A stretch of 64,000 bases of DNA from a virus. The stretch's first letter is position 1; the number at the start of each line of letters is the position of its first letter. The position numbers and the translations under genes were made by a program. Below, one piece after another: positions 24,236 to 33,497 of the stretch. The notes beneath the pieces are model-generated. The model saw only the letters and a program-made list of their open reading frames with translations, had not been told where the DNA came from and searched no databases. The stretch covers positions 62,001 to 126,000 of IMG/VR virus record IMGVR_UViG_3300042519_001962. One strand, 5' to 3'.

Positions 24236-25002
24236 ATGCAAATCTTTTGAATATCTTGTGTGTTTTGGTAATTCCAAAATGATTGTAAATACCCTCTATG
24301 AGTTGGCATATCCATCATTGGTGTTAAACAAGTCCCAATATCAACATAAGTGTTATCAGGGTAATCTCTAAACAACTCCACAATTGCCAAATTGGTAAAA
24401 GTAGAAGCCGAAAAAAGGAATATGTGGTTTTTAACATTATTTGTTCTAATCCACTCTTTAATATTTTCAATTTTTCCATAATCATTAATCATTGCGTTAT
24501 AACCCACTCTAAAGTCTTTCACAAAAAATGGTAATCTATTTAAGTTAGCATCCTCATGTCCAATAAACACACAATCTCTACTATAAAAAATTGGTAGAAT
24601 ATGTGTTATGAATATAGGATAGTTTCCGTTTACCCAAAGATTAGCCCAAGTTAGTGATTCATCATCACCACCAGCTAAATCAACCTGCCAATCAAATGCT
24701 TCCTTACCTACACAACAACTACAACTAATTCCTTTGTAATAATTGTGTTGTTTGTATTGAAGTGATTCAACTAACTTCTGTTGATAAAATGAATGTTCTT
24801 TTGGGTCAAAGTGTTTGAAATCAGGTGACTGATAAACACCACCTTGCTTTTCATTTCCAATCTGAATTAGCCCATTATCTAATACTAATTCTTTATTTTG
24901 TAAGATATACATTTCACCATCTGAATAACGTGAAAATGCGAAGTTTTCTTTATTATCCAATTTGGATTTAAATTTAAAAAAGTGTTCTCTAAAATTTTTC
25001 AT
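24226..25002 (-). CDS. GT-D-like glycosyltransferase (DUF1792-like)
   Basis: FAFSRYSDGEMYILQ near residue 22 resembles the R-[FY]-G-D-G-E signature of the DUF1792 GT-D fold, whose DGE triad binds metal and donor. SASTFTNLAIVELFRDYPD and NTYVDIGTCLTPMM near residue 222 match the C-terminal GT-D segments. A Cys pair, SCSCC near residue 105, is unusual. I infer a glucosyl-type transferase of a surface-glycan pathway, by family only. Confidence 0.65.
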   Translation of the reverse strand: MKNFREHFFKFKSKLDNKENFAFSRYSDGEMYILQNKELVLDNGLIQIGNEKQGGVYQSPDFKHFDPKEHSFYQQKLVESLQYKQHNYYKGISCSCCVGKEAFDWQVDLAGGDDESLTWANLWVNGNYPIFITHILPIFYSRDCVFIGHEDANLNRLPFFVKDFRVGYNAMINDYGKIENIKEWIRTNNVKNHIFLFSASTFTNLAIVELFRDYPDNTYVDIGTCLTPMMDMPTHRGYLQSFWNYQNTQDIQKICIWN

Positions 25003-25990
25003 CTCTTAATATATTTAAAACTTTAATAGCAGTATCACCATCACCATATGGACAATTTTCACTAATATACGGATTATTATTAACTTTTCCAAATAATTTT
25101 TTTAAATCATTTGGATTTTTACATAAATGTAAATGACCTGTATATAATCCTTCAGGTCTTTCGGTTGTAGTTCTACATACAATTACTTGCTTATTAAAAA
25201 ATGAGCCCTCTTCTTGTAATCCACCACTATCCGAAATAATGAATCTACATTTCTTAATATGTAAAATCATATCAGTATGTTCCATTGGTTCAACCACATT
25301 AACACTGGTTAATAGATGTTTCCATTTTTGAACATTTGGATTTGGATGAATTGGTAAAATAAATTCCAAATCAGGATTAGCTATTGCTAAATCATTAAGT
25401 TCTGTAAACCACTTATCCATCCAATAATGATTTTCTCTACGATGTAAAGTAATCAGTACAAAGTTTTCATAAGTTGGGTCACCAAAATCTACCAAATTAT
25501 CCAATACAGAGTTTCCAACTACATGAATTTTACCATGTACTTTTTCTTTTATTAGATTATTAGCCGATAATTGAGTTGGTGCAAGATTCACATCTGCTAT
25601 TCTTGCTATCATTTGTCTATATCCCTCTTCAGGGTATGGGTGTTGTAAATCACCACTTCTTAACCCAGCTTCCAAATAGTAAATCTTTAACTGTCTATTG
25701 AATGCTGCTAATGCACAGCCAAATGCTGAACCAGTATCACCTTGAACTAATACTGAACTGAATTCCCCATTAGGGAATTGTAACATACAATCTGATATAA
25801 TTGAATCCAATCTATTATCAGAATTGTTTATATTAATTTTATAATCTACTTTAACATTTTGAAGTAAATCAGGGTGTTGACCTGTAAATAGAAGTTTATA
25901 TTCACTTCTATCCATAATCTTAATCAATGGTTTAATTTTTAACCATTCGGGTCTTGTCCCAAAACAGAGTAATATTGTATTATTTTTCAT
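24989..25990 (-). CDS. wecB: UDP-GlcNAc 2-epimerase (WecB-like)
   Basis: CFGTRPEWLKIKPLIKIM, LLFTGQHPDLL, VLVQGDTGSAFGCALAAFNR, LEAGLRSGDLQHPYPEEGYR, ITLHRRENHYW and ISDSGGLQEEGSFFNKQVIV appear in family order, including the active-site acids and the HR-EN segment. 333 residues, slightly shorter than the usual 370. It converts UDP-GlcNAc to UDP-ManNAc, a precursor for capsule and LPS sugars. One of the most secure calls in this block, it indicates that the phage alters sugar pools and does not only transfer sugars. Confidence 0.9.
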   Translation of the reverse strand: MKNNTILLCFGTRPEWLKIKPLIKIMDRSEYKLLFTGQHPDLLQNVKVDYKININNSDNRLDSIISDCMLQFPNGEFSSVLVQGDTGSAFGCALAAFNRQLKIYYLEAGLRSGDLQHPYPEEGYRQMIARIADVNLAPTQLSANNLIKEKVHGKIHVVGNSVLDNLVDFGDPTYENFVLITLHRRENHYWMDKWFTELNDLAIANPDLEFILPIHPNPNVQKWKHLLTSVNVVEPMEHTDMILHIKKCRFIISDSGGLQEEGSFFNKQVIVCRTTTERPEGLYTGHLHLCKNPNDLKKLFGKVNNNPYISENCPYGDGDTAIKVLNILRDEKF

Positions 25991-26750
25991 TTACTAATTT
26001 CCAACCTTTAATTCTTTGTTCGTGAAAATATTGATTCATTAATTGTTTAAATGGTGTACCTTCTACACTAGCTTGGTTTGATTCCCATAGTGAGTTAGCA
26101 TCACCACCATATTCAGCTCCTTTGATACTCCCCCATAGGGATTTATCATCTTTAGGATGTGGCGGTACAAATGTAGGTATTCCTGCATACTTTTGTAACA
26201 TATACGAAAAGTGCATATCTTCACCACAGGTATTGTATTTTGGGTCAGGTAATTCTCTCACCATATGAGATAACCATTCTTTCTTAAAGAACCAACTATG
26301 TCCAACTAAATCAACTTGTACAGTTCTTTCATTGTTACCTAATTCCGGCCATCCGAATCTTAAGTAGTGTTCGTAATAAGATGAATGTTCCGCTGGTAAT
26401 GGGTTTGGATAAAGTAATCCAACTGAACCCAATAAACCTTCATGTGTTTTCATAGTTTCCATACAATTTTCTAACCATCTTTCGCCAGGGATTGTATCAT
26501 CATCAAATACACAAACATAAGGATTTCTAGCGTTCATTGCGAAGTAGAATCTTGCCCATACACCAAAGTTGTAATTACAATATGCAACTGGAATTTCCGT
26601 TCCAATATCATAATTCAACAAATCGTTATCACCTGGATTATTATACCATAAAAGAATCTCATCCGGCTTTACCGTTTGATTCCTTAGAGCTTCTAATTGT
26701 TCGTTGAGGTTTTCGCCTCTCTTATAACCATTTAATATAACTGTTATCAT
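25980..26750 (-). CDS. Family 2 glycosyltransferase
   Basis: MITVILNGYKRGENLNEQLE and PYVCVFDDDTIPGERWLENC (residues about 78-96, DDD as metal site) define the GT2 core. Later YNTCGEDMHFSYMLQKYAGI carries the acidic ED expected of the catalytic base. 256 aa. Its stop and the next start overlap by about 11 bases. Sugar and acceptor unknown. Confidence 0.8.
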   Translation of the reverse strand: MITVILNGYKRGENLNEQLEALRNQTVKPDEILLWYNNPGDNDLLNYDIGTEIPVAYCNYNFGVWARFYFAMNARNPYVCVFDDDTIPGERWLENCMETMKTHEGLLGSVGLLYPNPLPAEHSSYYEHYLRFGWPELGNNERTVQVDLVGHSWFFKKEWLSHMVRELPDPKYNTCGEDMHFSYMLQKYAGIPTFVPPHPKDDKSLWGSIKGAEYGGDANSLWESNQASVEGTPFKQLMNQYFHEQRIKGWKLVNEK

Positions 26751-27724
26751 ATTTTATTCATCATTTGTTTTAACCAAACTTCTTTTGTATAGTAAGTTTG
26801 GTAATTATCTTTTGCTTCTTCACTTTTCTTTTTGTAGAAAATGGGGTCTTTTAACATCTCAACCATTAACATAGCTGATTCAATATCAGATACATCTACT
26901 GATAAGTTTGGATGTAGCAATCGTTGTGTATCTAACTTTTCATTACCAATTACAGGTATCCCAAAATATGCACAATTAAGTGAGAATGTACCAGCTGCTA
27001 CCGTTGGCATTAGATGTACACCATATTTGAATTTAGATACTTCTACCATCCAATCGTTCCAATTCATTCTTGGGAAGTGGGATAGGTTACCAATACCACC
27101 TTCATTTACTCTTTTTGAGTGAGATTCTTGTCCCCATATTGGTAATCCAAATTCAGATGCTACCATATAAGATTCAAACCCACCATACCATCGGGAGAAG
27201 TTACCACCAATCAGTACTTTATCCTCAGTAATAGGTTGAATATCTTTGATGAAATCCTCTATCATAAGTGAATGAATTATCTCTACCTTTTTATTCCAGA
27301 ATAATCCTCTATAATATTGAGAATCTGATAGATTGTGTGCAAATATACCATCAGTAAGTGATAAAAAGTTATAGAACTGAATTTGGTCTATAACTTCATA
27401 ATCATTCCACCACCAATGTGGTCCTTCTTGAATGTAATATACTTTAGTATTACTTTCTTTTAAAGTTGGTATTATTGGTTGTTGTAAATATTTAGATACT
27501 GGATTTACTCCATTTACTAATGTACTACCTTCAGAATTTAAATAGGTTTTTCCTTTTGGAAATATGATAAATACAACATCATAGTTTTTAACCGAATCAT
27601 AAGTTTCTAATGGATAGTGAACCGCATTAAGAGCGTTCATCCAAGCAAACTCAGTTCTCATATTATTATGAGTTGGTGGGATAGTTCCACTAAATCCCAT
27701 TTCAGTTAAAAATGCTATTCTCAT
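26747..27724 (-). CDS. GT-B-like glycosyltransferase, 325 aa
   Basis: MRIAFLTEMGFSG is a typical GT-B N-terminal strand-loop. KVLIGGNFSRWYGGF marks the start of the C-terminal domain, and MPTVAAGTFSLNCAYFGIPV near residue 238 corresponds to the donor-binding region, though the usual E-x7-E is not clear. I infer a GT4-like enzyme. Overlaps its upstream neighbour by 4 bases. Confidence 0.6.
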   Translation of the reverse strand: MRIAFLTEMGFSGTIPPTHNNMRTEFAWMNALNAVHYPLETYDSVKNYDVVFIIFPKGKTYLNSEGSTLVNGVNPVSKYLQQPIIPTLKESNTKVYYIQEGPHWWWNDYEVIDQIQFYNFLSLTDGIFAHNLSDSQYYRGLFWNKKVEIIHSLMIEDFIKDIQPITEDKVLIGGNFSRWYGGFESYMVASEFGLPIWGQESHSKRVNEGGIGNLSHFPRMNWNDWMVEVSKFKYGVHLMPTVAAGTFSLNCAYFGIPVIGNEKLDTQRLLHPNLSVDVSDIESAMLMVEMLKDPIFYKKKSEEAKDNYQTYYTKEVWLKQMMNKI

Positions 27725-28350
27725 ATAGTATCGTACAATTCGTTTTGTTTTTCTTGTCTTTCTATTCCTTTAGGGTGATAGATAGCGTATTCCTCTTGCA
27801 ATGGTAGGATAGTTAATGTATTATAACCTTTGATTCTTTCATGTACTTTACCATCCCACTCAATCTCCGATGTTCTTCGGTAAATTCTAGTTTGTAAATC
27901 AGGCCAGTTAATCCAACCATTTGGATTTAATTGCCATCCCCATTTTTTAATATGTTCATCGGTTAATCCTTCAACGGTATTAACTCTTGGTACAAAGAAT
28001 AAATCAATATCTAAGTTAGCTTCGATTAAATCGTGCATATTTTCAATCAAAAATTCCGATGGGATTTCATCTGCATCCAATTGGAAAATAAAGATACCAT
28101 TTGCATGATTCTTTAAGTTGTTTTTAAAACTTGCAAAATCCTTATTAAGTGGAAAACTTATTATGTTTATGTTTTGATGTAATTCACCTATAATTCTTAG
28201 ATAGTTTACCACATCTTCAGTAGCCCCATCTGAATCATATTGAATCAAAATCTCATCCTCTTTTTGAATTCTCGGATGTATGAAATTGATTAATTTTGTA
28301 ATCTCTTCAATTTCATTACAAACTGTAACTGCATATGTTATATTAACCAT
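27721..28350 (-). CDS. Family 2 glycosyltransferase, short
   Basis: ITYAVTVCNEIEEITKLINF, DEILIQYDSDGATEDV and IFIFQLDADEIPSEFLIEN give the GT2 core with DAD as metal site; WDGKVHERIKGY is the segment found in LPS core beta-transferases of the WaaE/KdtX type. 209 residues; complete for this compact subgroup. Probably acts on a glycan in the same pathway as its neighbours. Confidence 0.8.
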   Translation of the reverse strand: MVNITYAVTVCNEIEEITKLINFIHPRIQKEDEILIQYDSDGATEDVVNYLRIIGELHQNINIISFPLNKDFASFKNNLKNHANGIFIFQLDADEIPSEFLIENMHDLIEANLDIDLFFVPRVNTVEGLTDEHIKKWGWQLNPNGWINWPDLQTRIYRRTSEIEWDGKVHERIKGYNTLTILPLQEEYAIYHPKGIERQEKQNELYDTI

Positions 28351-28828
28351 AATATTCTTCTAATACATTTTTCTTAAAAAATACTTCACTCATATATTGA
28401 ATCCCATCTTTGTTATATGTACGATATGGATTTTCAATCTTTTTTAATTCAATACCAGTTTTAACGTAACTATTATAGATACGTTCTCCACCTCTATCAT
28501 ATACAGTTGCTATATCATATAATCCAACATTTGTAGTTTTTTGTTCATTTAAAACTTTATTAGCTTTATCTTCCAATTTCTTAAACCATTTGAAAAAATC
28601 TTCCGGTTTAATTGATGATAATTTAATTGCTGAGAACTTTTGTTCATATATTCCCGTTACGAATATAATAGTTGAATCGGCTCCACTTAGGGATTCCTTA
28701 TTACCATCCGCATATTTGTAAGTAGATATACGATATACCCCATACGGCTGTACAGCCGAACGGGATACACGTTTTTCTTCTAATATTAGTGGTTTATACT
28801 TTATTGCCTGATTTGGAGTAGTTGCCAT
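28343..28828 (-). CDS. Unknown protein, 161 aa, in glycosyltransferase block
   Basis: No catalytic motif seen. The body has KPLILEEKRVSRSAVQPYGV and YRISTYKYADGNKESLSGAD, then FSAIKLSSIKPEDFFKWFKK. Proteins with this general pattern occur in other T4-like marine phages, with no function that I know. Though it lies among transferases it is more likely a phage-core gene. It overlaps both neighbours by a few bases or abuts them. Confidence 0.55.
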   Translation of the reverse strand: MATTPNQAIKYKPLILEEKRVSRSAVQPYGVYRISTYKYADGNKESLSGADSTIIFVTGIYEQKFSAIKLSSIKPEDFFKWFKKLEDKANKVLNEQKTTNVGLYDIATVYDRGGERIYNSYVKTGIELKKIENPYRTYNKDGIQYMSEVFFKKNVLEEYYG

Positions 28829-30123
28829 TATACTTTATTTAGTTTAGGTAATTCCATTTTGTTTTTGTTTAAATTTGGTAGGTTGAATGGTTTTACCTGC
28901 GGTATTCCCTTTTCATATCTTTCCATCATTTGTTTAAAAACTTCATGCATTTTTTCTAATGTAAAATTCTTTAATGTGTTGGATTTTAATCCAGCCGATT
29001 GTTTTAAATGTACATCGTAATCATTAAATACCTTATATAATTTGTTGGCCGCATCTGAGTAGTTTACACTAAACCATTGTGCATTTGCTAATATAAATGT
29101 ATCAACTGCGGATTCATCAATATTTGTTAATGAACCCTCTAAAAATATAGTGTGTTCTTTTGGTAAGAAATCCATTTGTCCGCTCCACCCAGAAACAACA
29201 ATTGGTTTACCGGTCATAGTGAATTCAGCTAATGGTCTACCATATCCTTCACCTTTAGTAAATGAAACCATTGCTTTAACTTTTGGATGATGGTATAATG
29301 ATGCCATTTCATCATCAGTTAAATCACCATGTAAAAGATATACTTTAGGTGCATCCTTACCAAATGGTTTTAATATATTATCAATCTTATCTCTTGTAGC
29401 TTCTCTATCCATTACTGAAAATCCAGCATGTGAGGTTTTCATAATAAGACCAGGTCTTTTATCTTTAGGTAGATATTTGAATACTGTAGCGAATGTTTTA
29501 ATAACCATACCTACATCTTTCCTATCTTGCCCTAAATTTCCCTTTAACCAATGCCCAACAAATAAGAAATTAAAATCAGTTTCTAATTTATCTAACTCAG
29601 TTAATGAGTTGACCGGGTTTGAGTAAATTTCAGTATTTACACCTTCGAACAAAACTTCAACTGGTTTACTAATTCTGAACTCATTTACTATCTGCCCCGT
29701 TTGATTATTTTTTTCTTGATATGCAGTACCTAACATCAAATTCTTTGTGAATTGAGATGGTACTATAACCATATCCATTTTATTTGAACCATCAATAAAT
29801 TCCTTTGGTAAAATAGTAGTTTCTACACCAGCAGTAATACCAATGTTAAAATTACCCTTTGCTTCAAATTCATTAGCAACGGACATCTGCATAAAGATAT
29901 CCGGCTTTCGGTTCAATTCGGTAATTACATTTGCAAATACCTTTTTACCAAATTCAGTTGTTTGGTCAACTTGATTTTGTGGAGTATTTCCCCATCTGGT
30001 TGGTACAACTTTAACATCGTACTTATCCATTTCAAATAAGCTTCGTAAGATATCTCTCGCATGGTCACCATAACCACTTCGAGTGAATACTGGAGCTTGA
30101 TATACTAATAATGGTTTATTCAT
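28828..30123 (-). CDS. GT4-type glycosyltransferase
   Basis: PVFTRSGYGDHARDILRSLF at the N-terminus and, near residue 290, MVSFTKGEGYGRPLAEFTMT, then GKPIVVSGWSGQMDFL. The E-G-Y-G-R-P-L-A-E segment is the E-x7-E donor-phosphate motif of GT4 enzymes. 431 aa, full GT-B length. One of a pair with the next gene. The donor is likely a nucleotide sugar (family knowledge). Confidence 0.8.
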   Translation of the reverse strand: MNKPLLVYQAPVFTRSGYGDHARDILRSLFEMDKYDVKVVPTRWGNTPQNQVDQTTEFGKKVFANVITELNRKPDIFMQMSVANEFEAKGNFNIGITAGVETTILPKEFIDGSNKMDMVIVPSQFTKNLMLGTAYQEKNNQTGQIVNEFRISKPVEVLFEGVNTEIYSNPVNSLTELDKLETDFNFLFVGHWLKGNLGQDRKDVGMVIKTFATVFKYLPKDKRPGLIMKTSHAGFSVMDREATRDKIDNILKPFGKDAPKVYLLHGDLTDDEMASLYHHPKVKAMVSFTKGEGYGRPLAEFTMTGKPIVVSGWSGQMDFLPKEHTIFLEGSLTNIDESAVDTFILANAQWFSVNYSDAANKLYKVFNDYDVHLKQSAGLKSNTLKNFTLEKMHEVFKQMMERYEKGIPQVKPFNLPNLNKNKMELPKLNKV

Positions 30124-30140
30124 AACTTTTTATTTTCTTC

Positions 30141-31532
30141 TTAATTCAATTTAAATAGTTCGTATGATTTACGAGGTTTCCAATTTTCAAAGGTTCCTTC
30201 CATTCCATCAACTAATGTTTTACACATATTTTCTGAACTTAATCCTATTTCACCAATGAAAGCTTCTCTTCCCTTTAATCCATTCTCTAAAAGAGTTTCT
30301 TTTGGTGTATTGTACATATCCATCATTGCTTTAGCAACATCATAGATATCAACTTTATCATCCCAAATATATGGTGTTGGAACTGAACCTGTTAATGATT
30401 GTGCTCTACTCCATACAGGTCTAACCCAAGGTCCTGGTTCTAATTTATCTTCCCAATCTCTCCAATTGTGAAGTGAACCAATTTTGATATAATCTTCCGA
30501 ATTAACCAATTTTCCACTATCTTTATACCTAAAACCACATTGGTCTTGCAAACCACCAGTTACGTTTACGATAATTGGGGTACCAGCCATTATAGATTCA
30601 GCGGTTGTTAATCCAAATCCCTCATTACCAGCGATATTGATTGTTACATCAGCCATATTGTATAGGTAATTTAATTCATTTGTAGTTCTACGTTTATCTG
30701 AAAATATAACGTTACAATTTGGTGCTAATGTACTATAAACCGTTGGTAAATCGGTACCATTTTCATCGATAGGTTGTGTGTGCATCACTAAGCAAACTTT
30801 AGATGCTTTTTCTTCACCCAATTCCTCACAAAATTGTTTAAATGCCATAATAACATCAGATGGTTGTTTTCTACGAATATTTCGGTTTGACCAAAAGAAT
30901 ACAAAATCATATTCTTTACCACCTAATATCTCAGAACGAAATTCGGCTGGTACTTCTGTTGGGAAATATTCTTTTGAATTAATACCATGTGGTACATAGG
31001 ATACCTGCCAATCTGAATGAGGTTTCCAAGTTGGCTTGTCCGTTAATGCGGTTAAACGGGATACGATACCATAGGTTTGACGAGAAATGCATCCAATCCA
31101 ATCACAACTTTCGTAATAGTTACGATTATATAATGGGTCTGGTAAATCATCCCAAATAGCGTAAAACATAATTGGAACATTTTGTCTAATCTCATGCTCC
31201 ATCTCATATAACCAAATCCAATATCTCGGGTCGGTAAAGTGTAATATAGCATCAGGTTGTTCAGCGTTGATTAATTGTCTAACCAATCCAGCATCACCAT
31301 ATCCAGTCCAAGGTAGTATTTTAACACTAGCATCTGCTACACCAGTTTGAGCGGCAACATCAACAGATACATCCAATACTTTACCTTGCTCAGGGTGATT
31401 AATTGCGGCTCCTACTTGGAACCAATCGTACTTGTCAACAGTACCCATTACTAATGCTTTGCTCATAGTGGCAATACCACTTGCCATTCGCAAATCATCA
31501 GAAAGCAATAAAATCTTTTTCTTTTTATTCAT
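30141..31532 (-). CDS. GT4-type glycosyltransferase
   Basis: ILLLSDDLRMASGIATMSKA opens the N-domain; NIAGNEGFGLTTAESIMAGT near residue 300 is the E-x7-E motif, followed by PIIVNVTGGLQDQCGF. 463 residues. VPHGINSKEYFP marks the domain linker typical for GT4. It is first in the direction of transcription within the carbohydrate block and follows the RHH gene after 24 bases, so the block might be read from the replication region. Confidence 0.8.
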   Translation of the reverse strand: MNKKKKILLLSDDLRMASGIATMSKALVMGTVDKYDWFQVGAAINHPEQGKVLDVSVDVAAQTGVADASVKILPWTGYGDAGLVRQLINAEQPDAILHFTDPRYWIWLYEMEHEIRQNVPIMFYAIWDDLPDPLYNRNYYESCDWIGCISRQTYGIVSRLTALTDKPTWKPHSDWQVSYVPHGINSKEYFPTEVPAEFRSEILGGKEYDFVFFWSNRNIRRKQPSDVIMAFKQFCEELGEEKASKVCLVMHTQPIDENGTDLPTVYSTLAPNCNVIFSDKRRTTNELNYLYNMADVTINIAGNEGFGLTTAESIMAGTPIIVNVTGGLQDQCGFRYKDSGKLVNSEDYIKIGSLHNWRDWEDKLEPGPWVRPVWSRAQSLTGSVPTPYIWDDKVDIYDVAKAMMDMYNTPKETLLENGLKGREAFIGEIGLSSENMCKTLVDGMEGTFENWKPRKSYELFKLN

Positions 31533-31555
31533 AACTTATTGAAATAACTTTTTTT

Positions 31556-31753
31556 TTAAAATTGAGAACCAGAGATTTGTAATTTCAGATATTCGTTCAT
31601 TTCGTTTCTGAATTTTTCATCTGTAACATATCTCTCTACAGTTCTATTTACTAATTTTTGTAAGGTAACATCCGATTCAAAAGATACACTTTTAAAATTC
31701 GAATATACTCCCTTTAGAATCTTAACAGTTGTTAATTTTGTTTGGGTTTCCAT
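31556..31753 (-). CDS. Ribbon-helix-helix DNA-binding protein, 65 aa
   Basis: A beta strand (TKLTTVKILKGVYSNFKSVS) followed by two helices (TLQKLVNRTVERYVTD and FRNEMNEYLK) matches the Arc/MetJ/CopG ribbon-helix-helix fold, residues 5-50. Such proteins bind operators as dimers. Its location just before the glycosyltransferase block makes it a candidate local regulator, without proof. Confidence 0.6.
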   Translation of the reverse strand: METQTKLTTVKILKGVYSNFKSVSFESDVTLQKLVNRTVERYVTDEKFRNEMNEYLKLQISGSQF

Positions 31754-31802
31754 ATTGTTTATATTAATTTATATATATAAGTATATGGATATTTATTTTT
31801 CG

Positions 31803-32669
31803 TTAAGAAATCCCATCACATAAACCTCGTTGGCCGAATTCACAAAATTTACAATTCTTTTTTCGTTCTCCGGGGTTTTTTGGATATGGAACATCTCTAA
31901 ATTTACCCTCATCATCAAATACACTATTCACAAATTCCATAAACTCACCATATACTTTATTTACAGTTGGTTTTCCAGATGCAGGAATGTGTTTTGACAT
32001 ATATGGAATTGGAAATGGAGCCTCTTCAGGCATTTTCCTTCTCATAATCTGATACTCTACTTTGATTTTATCCAAAGGAATATTAAATAATTCAGAATAA
32101 TATTTTTTATAGATTATAATCTGAGCGTTCTTTAACTTATCAGCTTTTTGGTACTTATTCCATCCCATTGTTGATGTTTTTAAATCAATGATGATAATTT
32201 CACCAGTTGATAAATCTCTCATTACAATATCGATAAATCCAATAAGATATACACCTTCTTTAATAGGTGCATTAAGTGGAATTTCAATTCCAACTAATTC
32301 AAACCCAGTTTTAGTGTAGAACTTATCTAATTTCTTTTTGAACCACTCAAGGATTCTTCTACCATCACCATAGAACTCTTCTAACTCCAATTGGGTACAT
32401 ATTACACCCGAACTAAGTTTTTCAGTTTCTTTGATATATTCTTTACGCATCCATTCTAATAATAACTTATCAGTATCAATTAGTTCCGCTTGCTTTTTAG
32501 AAACCCCATACATAACCGAAAGGAAATGTTGGATTGTTTCGTGCATTGCGGTTCCAAAGAGTGTATGAATATTGGCAGAACTTTCACCCAACTTATCGAT
32601 GTATCTCAACTTATATTGTTGAGGACATGAACTCCATGTTGAGAATTGTGAAAAACTTACTTTTGCCAT
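31803..32669 (-). CDS. PD-(D/E)XK nuclease, RecB/Cas4-like
   Basis: Starts FSQFSTWSSCPQQYKLRYID, the usual first motif with Cys and a QxxY-like helix. GTAMHETIQHFL gives the H of motif I, LIGFIDIVMRDL the GxxD, and IIIIDLKTSTMGWN the catalytic D-x-K. Near the end CKFCEFGQRGLC completes a four-Cys set, as in Cas4 and AddB where an iron-sulfur cluster is bound. 288 aa. I infer an exonuclease for recombination or host-DNA breakdown, expressed from its own promoter at 32688-32719. Confidence 0.85.
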   Translation of the reverse strand: MAKVSFSQFSTWSSCPQQYKLRYIDKLGESSANIHTLFGTAMHETIQHFLSVMYGVSKKQAELIDTDKLLLEWMRKEYIKETEKLSSGVICTQLELEEFYGDGRRILEWFKKKLDKFYTKTGFELVGIEIPLNAPIKEGVYLIGFIDIVMRDLSTGEIIIIDLKTSTMGWNKYQKADKLKNAQIIIYKKYYSELFNIPLDKIKVEYQIMRRKMPEEAPFPIPYMSKHIPASGKPTVNKVYGEFMEFVNSVFDDEGKFRDVPYPKNPGERKKNCKFCEFGQRGLCDGIS

Positions 32670-32687
32670 AACTTTAATTTTATATTA

Positions 32688-32719
32688 CAAATATACAAAA
32701 AAAGTTTGGATTTTCCAAA
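32688..32719 (-). promoter_or_regulatory. Promoter before RecB-like nuclease
   Basis: TTTG (32716-32719), 20 bases, TATATTTG (32688-32695), 19 bases upstream of the ATG at 32669. A TTTGGAAAATCCAAA palindrome overlaps the -33 box and may bind a regulator. Confidence 0.7.
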
Positions 32720-32733
32720 CTTTAATTGATTTA

Positions 32734-33183
32734 TTATACGTTTATTTTTAGTTTTTTTATCACTTTTGGGTCTGTCCCATAGTTTTCAGCCAACTCAATA
32801 ATTTTTTGTTTACCAGTGTGAGATGCATATAATATCTTTAGATAATCTTCTGCTTCTATCTTTGATACTTCATAGTTTTTAGCTACCAAATCTATTAACC
32901 ATCCCTCATACTTATCAGCACCCTTTGGTTTGATGTATTTCATAAAATGTCTACCCTTTGGGAGTAAATCAATTAAAGCCAAATACATTGCTTTAGGTGG
33001 TACTTCCTGAAGATATGGTTGAACACTAGCGATAGTTTCTACCCACTCATATTTCATAGATAGAAAACGGAGTACCATATAGTTTGACCAGGTCTTACGG
33101 TCACTCTCATCCAATGTATCCCAATACTTAGGGTTTTGAACATTGGTTATTTGTGTAATATGGTCAAAAAGGGTAGCTGCCAT
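32734..33183 (-). CDS. Clamp-loader small subunit, T4 gp62-like
   Basis: Similarity to gp62 is seen in AMYLALIDLLPKGRHFMKYI (gp62: VPRGKRYGKWAK) and in WLIDLVAKNYEVSKIEAEDY (gp62: LLAKRYQVNTNDAINY). 149 residues against 187 in T4. It is helical throughout and lies one gene from the gp44-like ATPase, as expected for a clamp-loader pair. The complex loads the sliding clamp at primer ends. Confidence 0.7.
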   Translation of the reverse strand: MAATLFDHITQITNVQNPKYWDTLDESDRKTWSNYMVLRFLSMKYEWVETIASVQPYLQEVPPKAMYLALIDLLPKGRHFMKYIKPKGADKYEGWLIDLVAKNYEVSKIEAEDYLKILYASHTGKQKIIELAENYGTDPKVIKKLKINV

Positions 33184-33497
33184 TACTTAGTTTGTTCGTT
33201 TGTATTTTGCTTATCTAATTGTTCTAATACTCTCAATTCAGGTGGCATCAATTCCTCACATACTTCACCACAATTACCACAAATAAAGATATCAATTGGG
33301 ATAACTACATCTTGTGGTGTTCCAGTTAGTAACTTTGATATTTTTCTAAACTTACCACCAGTTACAAATGTATCGTATCCACATTTTTCACATAAGATTG
33401 GTTTAGATTTACCTATATCTATTTTTGGTCCACCAGCTTGCGCTTCAGCTGATGGTTTTTGTGGTTTCCCACTATTCATTCCTAATACTTTCGCCAT
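33183..33497 (-). CDS. Zinc-ribbon protein, 104 aa, in clamp-loader operon
   Basis: Two CxxC pairs, CEKCGY near residue 36 and CGNCGEVC near residue 73, form a zinc ribbon. The N-terminus is Gly/Pro/Lys-rich and the C-terminus charged. It sits between the two clamp-loader subunit genes, touching both, so a role with the replication or late-transcription complex is likely. In T4, late transcription also needs the clamp, hence a transcription co-factor is a fair guess. Confidence 0.65.
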   Translation of the reverse strand: MAKVLGMNSGKPQKPSAEAQAGGPKIDIGKSKPILCEKCGYDTFVTGGKFRKISKLLTGTPQDVVIPIDIFICGNCGEVCEELMPPELRVLEQLDKQNTNEQTK

